This document shows positions 1 to 12,436 of a stretch of 64,000 nt of DNA, one piece after another; the stretch's first letter is position 1, and every line of letters begins with the position of its first letter. Position numbers and translations under genes: made by a program. Origin of the DNA: Paraphaeosphaeria minitans (Eukaryota; Ascomycota; Dothideomycetes; Pleosporales; Didymosphaeriaceae); NCBI GenBank assembly GCA_015832175.1, contig WJXW01000010.1, positions 1,736,001-1,800,000 of the forward strand. Direction: 5' to 3'. Under the pieces are notes generated by a model. That model was not told where the DNA came from and did no database searches. It was given only the letters and a program-made list of their open reading frames with translations.

Positions 1-3000
1 GTTTCTACTAATAAATAGGGTATTAAATCCCTAGATTCTAGCGGGCCAGCTCTCCTAGTTGTGTTCTAGTGGCTACTAGATATCGCTTAATCACTTAATA
101 GATTAACCCTAAGATCACCTAGCTCTAGTGTCTAATTAGGGGTTATAAGTCCTATACTTCCTTTTTTACTTAAGTAAATTCTTAGCTACTAGCTAGCTAA
201 GCCTATAGCTCGCGTAGTAGTAGGTACCTTAGGTTTCTAATTACTTAGCTAGTCTGCTTCGCTTTTAATTACTTAAGGGTCACCTATAGGTCTAGTAGTG
301 GTTCTTATATACTTATTTGTTTTAGAAAGAATATTAAGCGCGTTTTTATACGCTTCTCCTAGATTATTTAGCTTATCTTCTTAGAGGCTTTCTACTATTT
401 TTAATGCTTCTATTTTTAGAATAGATTATTCCTCTAATCCTTTATAGAATAAGGACTTATTAAACCTTACGTTTCGTGTAGTAATTACCTAATTAAGCTA
501 GGAAATCTATATTTAGTAGATATTAGAAGCTTTATAGCCTACTAGGTATCTAATATAGCCCCTAGGATTTATTTTAAATCCTCTTCTATCTCGCCTAGCT
601 GTACGCTCCTAATCTAAAAGGTAAGCTTAGTAGCTATAGGCATAGATAGCACTCTAGTTTAGATAAAGATTAGCTATCCTATATTATGTTTTTACTAGTT
701 TAAAATAATAAAAATATTGTCTAAACTAAGCATCTAACATTTTATTAGGTGATTAATAGCCTAATACTAGGCTAGGAATTATTCCTTAGAGCTAGCATAC
801 CGCTTATATAATCTTAGGCTAGAGATTTAATAGTAGATTTACACTTATTTACATTTTAATTACTTTTATTATAAGCTTCTAGCCTACTCTTTCTATAGCG
901 CCATTAGGCTTATGCGTATAGGGCAGTAGTTTACTAATTATTATCCTTTCCTAATTAGCCTAAAATTTGTACTAGGATTTCCCTCTCTATGGGAGTGTTG
1001 CTATATTATTGTCCTAGTAGATTTTTGTAATTTAAAGCTTATATTTTGTATTAACAAGAGCTAAGAAATCCTGCCACACTTTTATTATCTTAGAAAGCGT
1101 CTTTGTTCTAAGATTAAAAATATAAGATTTCTTACTAAAATCTTCTTTAATTAGCAAAAACTAGTTTTTACTAATTTAAGCAGTAGGCATATTAAATAGA
1201 TCTTAAGATAATAAGTAAAATGGCCTAGGTAATTGTTCTCTAGGTCTCTTAGAGATTACTTAGGTTACGTGTACAGTAGCATAGTGTTTACAATCCTTTT
1301 TTAACATTCTAGTAATTGTTACACCTTAGGCTGTAGTTACTAGAGCTTATAGGGCTCTACTTCCTATATACCCTACTTAAAGGTGCTAGAGGTCCTTAGA
1401 ATCTAATCTCTTATTATTAACCTAGGATAATCCTTTAGTAGCCACACTTATAACAATTAGACAAGAGTAGATTAGCTTATATTATAGAAAAGTAAGGTTA
1501 TACTCGCATCTTAGGTCTACTAAGATAATACTTTATTTTAGACTTTTAATCCTAAGAGTGTAATCTAAACTAAGGTACTAAATCTTTACTTTCTTTAAAC
1601 GAGCTTCTAATATAATATTTATATAAAAGCCTTCTACTACTTTTACTCCTTAGAGCAGTAGATCTTCTATAAATCTCTAATTTTTCCTATATAAAGCGTT
1701 CTTAATTAGTCTATTACTAATTTCTAAGATTAGGAGGCTTTGTGTACCTGCCTCTACACTCTTATTTAATAATTAAAAGGTCCTAGGAACAAGTCTTTTA
1801 TAATTATTAACTAGGTAAACTGCTATAGCACTATCTAGTATTGTATATTCTAATAGAGAATAAGCGTTAGAATGTAGAGTAGAGTAGACACCTAATACTC
1901 TATTATCTATAGACAGATTAAATAGGTTTAGTAGAGCAGCAGCAATACTACTAGGATACTTAATAGTCCTAGTAGAGGATTATTTCTTATTTTATCCTGC
2001 CTTTGTAATCACATTACAAAGGTTTAACCACTTAGACTGCTTAAGTTAATTAAGAATCTCTAATTTTTCTTTATTAGTGAGATTAAATAACAATATTCTA
2101 TTCTAGGGTAATCTAGCTATTGTGGTTTAAAGTCTTTAGCACTCTATTAGTTTCTACCTATAAGTATAGGGCTTATAGGGATAGTTTAGTTGTTTCTTTG
2201 TCTAATGAGATAAACTAGAACTATTAGAGTTAGTAGATTGTCTTAATAATCCATTAAAAGTGGCAAATACCCTACTTGTTTTATTAGAACTAGATTAGCT
2301 TAAATACTCCTAGATAAGCGCCGAAAATACCTTCCCTAGATTGTCTAGCGTGATCTAATTCTGTTCTAGCGTCTTATTCTAGATTAGCTATTAGTTTATT
2401 AATTAGGCCTTATCTAATACTATACGCGCGGCAATTATATCTAGGAAATCTTAGGTAGTAAGCAGTCTGCTAATTTCACTAATTAAGTAGGTCTTCGCTT
2501 TTTAATAGAGGAGCTGCCACTCTTTAAACTAGGTCTTAGAACTTTATCTTACCTACTTAGCCTTCTTAAGATAAGCGTAGTATAAAGCTTAAACATTATT
2601 CTGTGTAGCTCTATTATTTAGTGTAAGATCTTCCTTTAAGAGTTAAATTAGGGACTAAAGCGTAGTATAGCGTGTATTAACTAGAGTAATTATAGTAGGA
2701 GTAAGTAGATTAGGCGATACTATAGCGTTTACCTAAGTCTAGAGATTCTGTATCTTAGTATAGTCTACTTACTAGTCTAAAACTACTACTCTATATTCTG
2801 CTATTTGTAAAAGAAAGCTCTTCTTATCTATTTTATACTTAGTAAGCTCTGCTTTATATAATTAAATACTTACTATAGAGGCTGTATCCGCAATTAGTAA
2901 TAGTTTCTATAGGAGCGGAGGTTATTCTAGCTTTATATAATTAATTACTAGAGCGTTAATCGCCTCTAGGTTAATTTAGTTCTAGATTCCTTTTAAGTTT

Positions 3001-3226
3001 ACTTAGAATTAAAGCTAGATAAACTAGTAGGACTAGCTAGCGCAATTAATAAGCTATACTCCTGCTATTTTAATAATTTTTGTAATTAGAAATAGAGGGG
3101 TTGTATTATAGGGAGGTTCTAAATACAAGGTTATATAATAATTTAAGCGTTACTAAGTAGGTAGGGAGAATTGTCCTACGTTCTAAGCGCTAGGCTTATA
3201 ACTGTTATAGTAAAAAGGGCTTAAAC
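1..3226 (-). mobile_element. Ty1/copia-like retrotransposon remnant, RIP-degraded, cut by the left window edge
   Basis: On the minus strand around 870-1110, reading through TAG/TAA stops gives the end of a retroviral-type integrase core. A degraded strand is followed by a stretch like PYTHKPNGAIERVG, resembling the conserved '..PYTHxxNGxxER..' segment of fungal copia integrases. That orientation puts reverse transcriptase to the left, at and beyond base 1, and gag to the right, about 1300-3100. I could not confirm a zinc knuckle or protease there. No LTR is recognised. The sequence is very poor in CpA/TpG and full of TAG/TAA, so nothing is translatable. It differs from the copia family at 32625-39747. 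The call rests mainly on one integrase motif, so family placement is moderate. Confidence 0.5.
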
Positions 3227-3346
3227 TATCACAGGATATTTAGGAGCAGAGTTGTAAAGAATACAAATAGCTAATTATAGGAAAGAATGCTAAAAGGGCA
3301 GACTATATACAAAAGAAACAAGCCTCTTGGCAAGAATCCTGTGATA
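3227..3346. repeat. 120-bp segment bounded by a perfect 11-bp inverted repeat
   Basis: TATCACAGGAT at 3227-3237 and its exact reverse complement ATCCTGTGATA at 3336-3346 enclose 98 bp. The segment keeps several CpA/TpG steps that are rare nearby, so it looks less RIP-mutated. It sits between the copia remnant and the long LTR that starts at 3399. It could be a short non-autonomous DNA element, an element terminus or a chance hairpin. No target duplication is apparent at its edges. Confidence 0.4.
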
Positions 3347-3398
3347 TGAATTAGTGGATCTAGAAAGAATCACGGAAGTGAGTGTTTACTTTAATATT

Positions 3399-4961
3399 TA
3401 TAATTAAGTAAGAGTAGCTTAGGTATAGCTACTAAACTTATAGAAATAGTTACTTAGTGTAATAGGCTATTAGCTTACTTTATTAAGCTATCTCTTAAGG
3501 TAGACTTTAATTAATTTTTAGTACTCTAAGTCTATTAATAAGTACTTAAAGTAAAGTATTTTTTAGAAGTCTTCCTAGTTAACTAAAGCGCTTCTATAGG
3601 CTAGTAGCTTTATAATATCCCTTTAGTAGGTGCCTAAGTAGAAGTAAGGTAGCTTTTATTTCTTAAGCTCCTTACTCTACCCTACCCCTTCTACTTAAAA
3701 GTTATAGTCCTTTAGAAAGGTAGTAATATTAATACTACTAAAGCTTAGTACATTGCTATTATTTAGGCTTAAAGTAAACTAAACTATGTTTCTCTTTTAG
3801 GGAAAGCCTTCTCCTATTTCTAGTTTTTTATCCTTAAACTGTTTTCTTTTATCTATGTCTTCTAAAAGGTAATTGGTAATATCCTAGCTTATCTAACTAG
3901 TGCTGCTCTTAGCAGGGGTAGTTAGATAAATAGGGTTATTATAAAACCTATACAAATCTATTTTATCTATTTTTTATTTTCTTCTATTATCTGCTTATTT
4001 TTATGCTAGTTTTCTGTTAGCAATTTAACTCTAGGTATACAGATAATAATCTTACTTAATAGAATTTTACTACTAATACTTTACTTCCCCTTTTATCCCT
4101 AACTTAATTATTACTTAGACTAGAATTATTTAGGGTCTATTATATTTACTCTTTCTAGGAGTCTAGTAGCTACTTAAAGGTCCTCTAGTCTATTGCTCTT
4201 TCTATCTAATAGCTACTTAAAAGTCTATTAGTCTATTGTTATTTTGTTCCTAGGTAACTAATAACTACTTAAAAGTCTATATAGTCTATACTAGCACTAG
4301 ATAGCTACTTAAAAGTCTATTAGTATGTTGTTTTATTTCTAGGTAGTTAGTAACTATTTAAAAGTCCATTAATTTGTCTGTCTAGGTAACTAATAACTAC
4401 TTAAAAGTCTATATAGTCTATACTAGCACTAGATAGCTACTTTAAAGTCTATTAGTATGTTGTTTTATTTCTAGGTAATTAGTAACTATTTAAAAGTCCA
4501 TTAATTTGTCTGTCTAGGTAACTAATAACTACTTAAAAGTCTATATAGTCTATCTATCTATATATCTAATAGCTGCTCGAAAGTCTATTAGTCTTATTAC
4601 TCTATTCCTAGCTATTTAGTAGCTACTTAAAAGTCTACTAAATAGCTTCTATTAGTTCTCTAAATACTTATTACTATACTTCTCTATATCCTTTTGAAAG
4701 TAGCCCTATGTCCATTACTAAAAATATAGTGTTATAGGTGCGTTTGCCTTAAGTGAGGAATATAAAAGAATAAGTTAAGTTATCCTATCTAAAATCTATT
4801 ATATAAATCCAACTACTCTAATTATCTATAAGGTCTCTTCGTGTCTTATCTTGTTGTTGTTAGTTTTCGTTTTCTCTATTCCCTAATTGGCTATTTTAAA
4901 CGACAGCTAATTAGCCCTACGTTTCTCCAACTCTCCATCGTAGGCTAACCTTTACACTACA
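3399..4961 (-). repeat. Long LTR of gypsy G, left copy (3' LTR by orientation)
   Basis: This 1563-bp repeat matches 22808-24150 from its left end (TATAATTAAG) to its right end (ACACTACA). Read on the minus strand it starts TGTAGTG, the usual TG start of an LTR; the other end reads TA where CA is expected, a RIP-type change. It is about 220 bp longer than its partner, mainly because its internal minisatellite has more units. LTRs over 1.3 kb are long for fungal gypsy elements. Confidence 0.65.
4140..4640. repeat. Minisatellite inside the G LTR, 132-bp higher-order period
   Basis: A core like TAGCTACTTAAAAGTCTAT recurs every 40-50 bp. Three to four cores form a 132-bp unit, seen by the motif TAGGTAACTAATAACTAC starting at 4251, 4383 and 4515. 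The matching part of the other LTR (about 23580-23830) has fewer units. The array probably lies in the LTR's U3 or R region. Confidence 0.8.
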
Positions 4962-7505
4962 GTACCTATTATGCCTAGTATGTTTAGGCTAACTATTAAT
5001 TTCTTATCTATTTTAATATAATAGATAGATAAGAATAACGCTTATAGCTGCTAGAGGGTAGTATGTAGTAAAGGTGCTATTATACCTCCTCTTTAGATAA
5101 TTAGAATTTGAAATAGGTTATTAATAGTGCGCCGATGAATAAGAAATGCTGCAACTCTACTAGGAGCGTAATATATAATAGACGAAGGTACACTTTCTTT
5201 GTTAATAATTTATTTAAGTTAAGATAATATTATTTTAATAAGAAATATCTTTCTAGTCCTGGCCTTTCTATTAAGGTTTAGAAGTAGCTAGGAAGGGCTA
5301 CATCCTCCTAGAATAGCTTTAAAATAATTAACTACTACATTAAACACAACCCTTTATTCGCTAGTAAGGGTATTAGGGTTAGTATTAGTCCTCCTAGGTG
5401 TAGGGACTAGGTGCTTATAGATAAGATTCTTCTAATAGGTCCTACTATTAAGTTCCCATTAATTATTATGCTTAAGAGTGTCCTAATCTTTTACGCAATT
5501 AATAGGTCTACCTCTAAGATTATTAGGGTTAACTTCCTCGCTGTTAATAATAGGATCTTATATAGTAAGCTTGTCCACCTTAAATAGGTCTATAATAGGT
5601 ATAGGCTCCAGATTAGGGTCTTCCTCTTTAATTTTAGAATTATCCTCGCTGTGGTAATTAACTAATTAATAGTTGTAATAGGTTTAATAGTAGTAATAGG
5701 CTAGAGTATTAGTCTTAAAAGACTAACCCCTAATATTCCTAATATTATCTATTTACTAGAATAGGTAATAAAGTATAAGCTTTATTTAGTAGAAGTAAAC
5801 TAGATCTATAATAGGCAAGTAGTAAAAAAAGTAGGAAAGGATATAAGGTTTTACTCTTAGCCTTAACACTAGAATCTTACATTTATAGTTATAGTGTAGT
5901 AGAAAGTTAAAATAGCATATAGACTCTGGCAAAGTAGGGCGTGACTTATACTTCTATAGTATAGAAGTTCTAGATTAAAAAGGGGCATTATTAGGATCTA
6001 GATCCTTATTATACTACTAGTGTTAGGAAAAGTAAACTGTAGTAGATTAAGCCTCTTTAGGTTAGTAATTAACAGAGAGTAAAACCTAAGTAGACTAGGT
6101 AAGTAGAAGACTAAAAAGCATATATATAACCTCTTACATAGAGTAGTCTTATTTTCTAATAGTTTTATTAATCTAGATTAGGCGCGTTACTAACATAATA
6201 TAGGCTATAGTTATGTGTACTCCTATAATCCTACTACTTATATTAATCCTATAAGTCTTGTATATTAAGTAGGGATATAAGGACGTGTTTCTTAAATAAC
6301 TAAAAGCAATAGTAGAAATAGAAAGTAATGTTATATAGATAGTCTTTTATAAAGTCGCGGGCTAATTATTATTATATAACAGTAGAAGTAAGGTGCTCCT
6401 TGTTAAATTATAATATAAATTAAAATAGGTTATACTAAAAGTTATTAGCAGTAGAGAAAGTTATAAAGAGAGTAGGGCTTTTTAGTTACTAAATCTAGGA
6501 GGTATTAGTATAGTATTAGGTAATAGATAGTAGGCTTACTACGTACTATAGTATTAACCTTCTTCCCTTCTAGGTTTTAATATAGCCTGGTTCCTCATAT
6601 TCAAGCTCCTATGCAAATAATAGAGCTAATAAAGGACTATCCTATAGTGCGTATAAAGAATGCGGCATAGATATTCTTAGCTTATATAAACTTACTATTT
6701 ACAGTATACCTTACTATAAAACTAGCACAGGTAATAGAGGACTAGCGTATAATAGTGTTAAAAGTAGTAAATTAAATCTAAAAGTGTTATATAAATCTTC
6801 TATATTTATAGCAACGGATAAACTATATATAGGAAATAAGGTCTATAGTTTGTAGGTAAGGTTCGTTAAAGTCTCCTATACTAGTAGGGTATAGGGATAG
6901 AAAAGCCAGACTAAAATAGCGTTTACATTAAGTAAATTCACTAATAGGTGTAGCGCGTACTACACCTATAAAGAGGTATACTATATTTATATAAAATTAA
7001 ATTTAAGAGCGAAGAGCCTTAAACTCTAAAGTGTCTACTTTAAGATTACGGATAATAGACACCTTAGAAGTTTCTTAGTTAGCGTTACTTAGAGCTTCTT
7101 TATCTTATTATAATTAGCTAGTATATTCTTCTCTATTATATTTACTTTTATAATTATCTATTATAGTAGATGCTAATAAGTGCGTAGCGCTAGATCTAGT
7201 CTAGGTGTTAGTATTAGGCGAGGTATCAGTACTAGAAAAACTTATAGAGGTATTAGGTAGAGAATAAATAACCTCTAAGTTCTACTCTATAAAACTAGTA
7301 AGAGGAAGCAATGTAAGCGTATTATAATTAAAAATAACATTGTAGTATTCTAAGTGGTTTATAATTAGAAACAATAATCACCTTTACACTATATATCGCC
7401 GCACTTAGTAGTCTTTTTAAAATTGCGAGTTAACTTAATTAGGATTATTACTATCTATCTAGGCAGGCTTTAGGATAATAATCTCTACTTATTATAGTAG
7501 AATAG

Positions 7506-7743
7506 TGTTGGTTTGACTCAATCTGCAATTAAGCATTTAAGGGTTAATAGTATACTATCGTGTAAAGGGTGAGAAGTAGGTTCAATTAATTACGTCTGGT
7601 CTATCGTACAAAGGGGCACTGAGGGCTTTATAACGTCTCTGCCTCTTAGCGCTGATCTAAGCAGTGGGTCCTTGTGCGGGTCCTTATAGGCAGGTAGGCC
7701 CCCACTTCACTCAGTGCTACTTGTACGATAAACTGTACGGACA
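7506..7743 (-). mobile_element. Solo LTR of the 238-bp copia family
   Basis: A 238-bp unit, TGTTGG...GGACA on the plus strand, is flanked by the perfect 5-bp target duplication AATAG (7501-7505 and 7744-7748). It is the same LTR as those ending the full copia element at 32625-39747, here alone, as left by LTR-LTR recombination. In coding orientation it reads right to left. It keeps many CpA/TpG sites that surrounding DNA has lost. Confidence 0.92.
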
Positions 7744-8528
7744 AATAGGGAGTTAAGTAAAAGGTGTTACAGTGTTAAATATAAAATTATAGATATAACC
7801 TTTATAGTAGTACTAGGCGCCCTAGTGCGTATAAACCTCTATTATAACTTAAACACGTGTAAGTAGGCATTCCTCTATATTAGTAAGGGGTAGTAATAAT
7901 AGTAGTAATAGGCTAAGATCTATCCTATTTTTAGCTCTATAAAGTGGCATAAAATTAGCGCTACTAAATTTGTTTTAATTTTTTTAACAGTCTACACATT
8001 CTCCTTAAATACTATCTAGGTAGAACTACCTATAGTTATAAGTAAGATAGACAGTTAATTATATCTAATTAAGTTTAGTATAGAACTTAGATATATATAT
8101 ACTTTTCTCTAGGAGAAGCGTAGGATCTTATAGGAAGGTTAGGGCTGTTAGATCTATAGGTAGGCAAGTGGGATTATTCCACTAATTAGCTTAATTATTG
8201 GCAATTATAAAATCTTTAGTAGTAACAGCTCTATCGTTAAATCTGTTGTTACTAGAAGTCGTAGGGCTATTAAAGACTAATACTTAGTCTAATACCTCTA
8301 AAGTAAGTATGAGTTACTAAGGAGTAGATGCTATACGTTATATATATATAATTATAGACGCAGTTATTAGCTATTATATAGCTAGTAATACTAAATAGAT
8401 TCTAGGCAAAGGTAGTTAATAGCGATAGAACTCTAAATAGAGGTTATAGCGTAAGACCTGTTTAATAAAATAATGGTTAAGGTAGTAATCTAAATACCTT
8501 CAAAAGAGCTTATAGGCTATATATTAAA

Positions 8529-8618
8529 GTGTAAGTTAGTATTAAAGTATAAGTTACTGTTAAAGTGTAAGTTAGTGTTAAAGTGTAAGTTAGTGTTAAG
8601 GTATAAGTTAGTGTTAGA
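8529..8618 (+). repeat. 18-bp tandem repeat, five units, in frame in E1
   Basis: Five units of the form GTGTAAGTTAGTGTTAAA run head to tail. Because 18 is divisible by three, the plus-strand frame encodes a six-residue repeat of the type KCKLVL/KYKLVL; C/Y alternation is the RIP-type TGT/TAT change. Frame preservation suggests the repeat arose while the region was translated. The following residues are charged (EE.., EMVKM). Confidence 0.75.
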
Positions 8619-9897
8619 AGAGGTTTAGTAAAGAGTTATAATAGAGATGGTAAAAATGTTAGTAGCGTTAATACTATATTTATAGAAGCTAGCGGATAAT
8701 CTAGTATACTGGCATTAAAGCTAAAAGAGCGCTATTTATAAGAAGAGTGTATAGGTAAGAAAAGAGCGTATTTTCCTCTATACTACGCACATCTTTTTAT
8801 AAGTTTACTACTTTTAAAAGAATTAATAGCTAGGTTAAGTACATAACTATACTTAGTGCAATAGAGTACTACATATTAGCTAGCTATTAGTTATAGACTA
8901 GCTAAAGGGTAGTAGGTAAAGAGAGGTTACTAAAGCGTTTAAAAAGTAGTAGGTGCGAAAAACCATACGCAGAGTAGTAAACTATAGGAAAATTTTACTA
9001 GGTATTAGTCGTAGTATTAGGCAATCTTTATAGGTAAAGAGCTAGCTAACAGTTAAGAAGCGTAGAATATTTATAGCATATATTTAGCACAAATAAATGT
9101 AAATATTATACAGCTGTTTATGTGCTATCGTCTATATAATCCTACAGGATAGGCAGCATAATATTACCCTTAAGAATGTTATACTAATCTGCCTTATAAA
9201 GACGCTATTCTGCCTATTCCTAAAGCTTATAAACCTTATATGTGAGAACTTCCTCTTAATCTAGATTATCTAAATATTATAGAAACCATTAATGCTGTAT
9301 TATAATAATCAAATAGTATTTAATAAATACAAGCTACTAGAACCTTAACGCTAAAAAGAATAAAGTACTATCTCCTACTATATTAGTATTTATTTATATA
9401 GGCATTATAATTACATACTAAATTGGGAGATTTAATAGTATATATAGAGGCGATTTAGATACATTAGGCGAGGTAAAAATAGGTAGAAAAGATGCCTAGA
9501 AATCTCTATATAGTATTAGCACTATAAGGTAACGCGATTTATAAACACTAACCTTATTCTTAAAAATATAGCAGCTACGTCTTTACTTATAAGTAATTCT
9601 GTATTATGTATAATAAGTGCCTTAGTGCTAAGGGGGGTATTACTATATTAAACTATTATAATAGTGTTTATAGGTATTGCAAAGGTATTATCTGTGTTAC
9701 TAGTAATATATAAGGAATATAATAACAATAAAGATAGAATATAAGCTATTACTGCTAGTAAGGAAGGCAGCATTATTAAGATAGAAGTATTTTTTATTAA
9801 AAGTAGTAGGAAGGGAAGGGTAGTAGTGTTTTCTTAGTACTAGATAGTAATAGTTAAGCCTACCTGTGCGTGCAAAAGAAAGGGGGCTACGTAGTAG

Positions 9898-10109
9898 TGT
9901 AATTAGGTGTATCTACTTTAAAATTAGCAAAACGTTATTACGTTAGGTTTTAGGAGCTAATTAGCGCTTATAAAAGTAGGCTTCTAGCCTATTTACAACG
10001 CCGTATTTCCGTCCTAATTAAGCCCTAAGTTTTCTCTAGTGTATAAAGTTCTACCGTAAGAAGCTTATTCTTCTCTCCTTACTATATTCGTCTTTCATTA
10101 TAAGTAATA
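9898..10109 (+). repeat. Putative 3' LTR of element E1
   Basis: The segment begins TGTAATTAGG and ends GTAATA (TA for CA is a RIP-type change). It contains a TATA-like TATAAAAG near 9969, followed by a CT-rich stretch near 10070-10085, as expected of an LTR promoter read left to right. The same segment in inverted orientation forms the outer edge of E2 at 53108. No matching 5' LTR lies in the window, so the exact left boundary is a proposal. Confidence 0.5.
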
Positions 10110-10149
10110 ACTAGCTAGGGTAGTTAATAGAGATTTAGTAAGGGCCTAG

Positions 10150-12244
10150 CTAGTAATCCTTTATCTTTCTAGTTATTAACTTATCTATAGCCCTAATTAA
10201 ATTCTAAACTAGCACTAGGTCTCCTTTATAAAAGTCTTATTAATAGGCTTTACTAAAATCCTATTACTCTGCTCCTTTAACGCGTATTCTTTTTAACCTA
10301 GATAGTACTTCTAAAAGTTTAGCGCCTCTCTATTCCAACTACTTAGCCCTTAGGGTAAGTAGATCTAATTAGTTTTCTACCTCTAACTATAGTAGGGTCT
10401 GCTAGCTTTTAATCGCCAGCTTAATAGGCAATATAGGTTAAATACTAGTTATTATCTCTATAGGGGCTAACCCTATGCTTTGTTAAATTAAAACCCTTTT
10501 AGCCTATACTACTATAGGTAAATTACACTTCTAATTATTTTCTAGCTTTGTAAGCGCTGGAATAAGTAATTAGTAACCTTGTTTAACTAGTCCTTAAGTC
10601 TTAGAGTTATAGGAGGAAGCTTATATATAGTATATCCTATAGTATCTGGCTAGTGCTTTAACTACTAATTTGTCTTTAGGCCCCCTATCTACACTTAGTT
10701 AAGGAAACACCCCCTACCTATAGATAATATCCTTATAGAGGAACTTTGTAACACTTTCTAAATTTACTCTAATAAGCGCTCTAGCTTTAGGCCATCCTAA
10801 GGCGTATTTTCTAGTAATAACAAGAAAGAATTTCTAATGCTTACTTATAGGTTAGTAGGTAATATTAACAGTCTATTATTTAAATAAGGTCCCAGGGTTA
10901 CTAATGTTAAGGCTTATCTTTATCTAATTATCTTATTTAGTAGCAAAAATAGTACATTTGTTTAGCTTAGTTTAAATTATTTTAAACTAGCTCTCCTACT
11001 AGAACTAAAACTAGATTGTAGTATTTATAGCCTAGATTCCTTTATAGTAGAGGTGCTAGTAGACCTTCTAAATAAGTGCCTTTTAAATATCTAGGTTATT
11101 AAATACCCTTTAAATAGTAAGATTTAGGGTTAACTTCTTAAATAGTAGGTTAACTTTTAGAAAAAAGGTTTAGGCTTTCTTTGTTCATAAAAGGCGGCTT
11201 TTTTTGGGTATTAGCCTATTAGGTCTTTTTCTAAATAGTAAGAACCTTACTATTTCTTCTAAGTTATCTAAAAAGTCTTTACTAAGGATCTAAGCCTTTT
11301 GTAAAGTAAATACTAAGCTATTATTATACTTCTCTACTATATAGTCTATAAAGGAATCTAGATCTTTTTCTAATTCTTCTAGCGCTGTCTATTCTTCTGG
11401 TTAGCGGTACCTTAATGATCTATTAGCAACAATATTATGTTTTTCTAGCCTATAGAGAATTTTAAAGTCCTATAGCAGTATTATATCTAGCTATTAGTCT
11501 ATAACTAATCTAGGGAGGTTAGTAGAAGACTAATTAAGATATAAAATTAAAGTAGCTATATTTGTCTTAATAATAAATTAGGTCCTATATAGGTATAGCG
11601 TAAACTTTTTTAGTGCCTATACTACTACTTTACATTTAAACTTAGTTAAGTGCTACTTTAATTCTGCTTTAGAGTATAGTGTACTCTTAAACCGCATTAG
11701 GTGGCGCTTTCTATCCTTTCCTACTTACTTAATATAGGCTCCTCCTCCTTATAAACTTACGTTAACGTAGACATATATCTACCTTCTTCATTTATAATTA
11801 AGAGTTATTAGAACTAGTGCAGTAGTAATACTCTCCTTTAGAATATTTATTAATTAGCGCTTAAGATCTCCCTACTTCTATTCTTAGCCTTTCCTAGTAA
11901 GTATATATAAAGGTTTTACTTTAATAGAAAAGTAGAAAATTTATTAGTAATAGTAAGTGTAAATTCTAATAAACTATTAGACTTCTCCTTAATTTGTGTA
12001 TTCTTTCTAGTATAGAATCTTAGCCACTTTCTTATCTTAGGGCGATTAGCTATTAGGCGATACCTTATATTCTACAATTTCTATTTAGTTTACTCCCTAG
12101 AAGGATTTTATTTCTAATATAGTAGTATAGGTCCTCTCTAGGTTAGTAAGTACCCTATCTAGCTATATAATATGTTTAAGCATAAATTAGTATACCCTAA
12201 AAAGGGCTTCTTTATTCCTATAAATTAACTTTAGTCCTGCTAAT
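10150..12244 (-). pseudogene. Gypsy G pol, downstream half: RT end, RNase H and integrase
   Basis: Reading right to left from 12244, and through RIP stops, the frame follows a fungal gypsy polyprotein closely. It passes the RT C-terminal segment (LDRVLTNLERT, then IEIVEYKVSP), the RNase H region (YVYVNVSLQGGGAY, with Asn where the first catalytic Asp is expected) and the RNase H end (ALKKFTLYLYRTQFIIKT) down to about 11300. An acidic linker (EELEKDLDSFIDYIVEKYN) follows, and about 11100-10150 should hold integrase, though its HHCC and DDE residues were not verified. The upstream half lies beyond element H at 19441-22807. Many in-frame TAG/TAA codons make it non-functional. Confidence 0.7.
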
Positions 12245-12436
12245 TGTTATAGGCTAGCCTTAGAGAGTGAACAGAACTATAAGTGCCAAATATAAAGGAT
12301 AAATTCTAGGTATTAAGTCTCTATAGGGGGGTGTGCTGCTTATAAGAAAAGTTTTCCTTAGTAGGTTCACTTTTTTAGGGCAGTTTCTTTCCTTAAGATC
12401 CTTCTAAAGGCTAGGGCATAGCCCTAGCCTATTATA
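12245..12436 (-). repeat. 3' LTR of gypsy H
   Basis: 192 bp, starting TGTTATAGGCTAGCC and ending CCTATTATA on the plus strand. Its ends are themselves near-inverted copies (TGTTATAGGCT / AGCCTATTACA in the partner). It is nearly identical to 19249-19440, with differences mainly C/T and G/A transitions. Confidence 0.9.

Larger units (their letters stand above)
4962..10109 (+). mobile_element. Unclassified element E1 with a putative 3' LTR, plus-strand reading frames
   Basis: The right end is well defined: sequence up to 10109 recurs inverted at 53108-54165, and both copies stop at the same base. Just inside the end is an LTR-like segment (9898-10109) preceded by a purine run (AAAAGAAAGGGGG, about 9873-9885) like a polypurine tract. 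This suggests an LTR retrotransposon coded on the plus strand. Plus-strand frames give long stretches with few stops, for example about 5310-5950 and 8460-8800, but I recognised no gag, protease, RT or integrase motif. No 5' LTR was found, so the left end is uncertain and part of 4962-6500 could belong to G. A solo copia LTR interrupts it at 7506-7743. Confidence 0.5.

Noticed and set aside
7506..7743. The 238-bp repeat as a MITE or SINE
   Set aside because: It ends TG...CA with 5-bp duplications and bounds three complete LTR-internal-LTR structures, so it is an LTR.
8529..8618. CRISPR-like array
   Set aside because: Units are 18 bp and contiguous with no spacers, and keep a reading frame. 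The genome is fungal.
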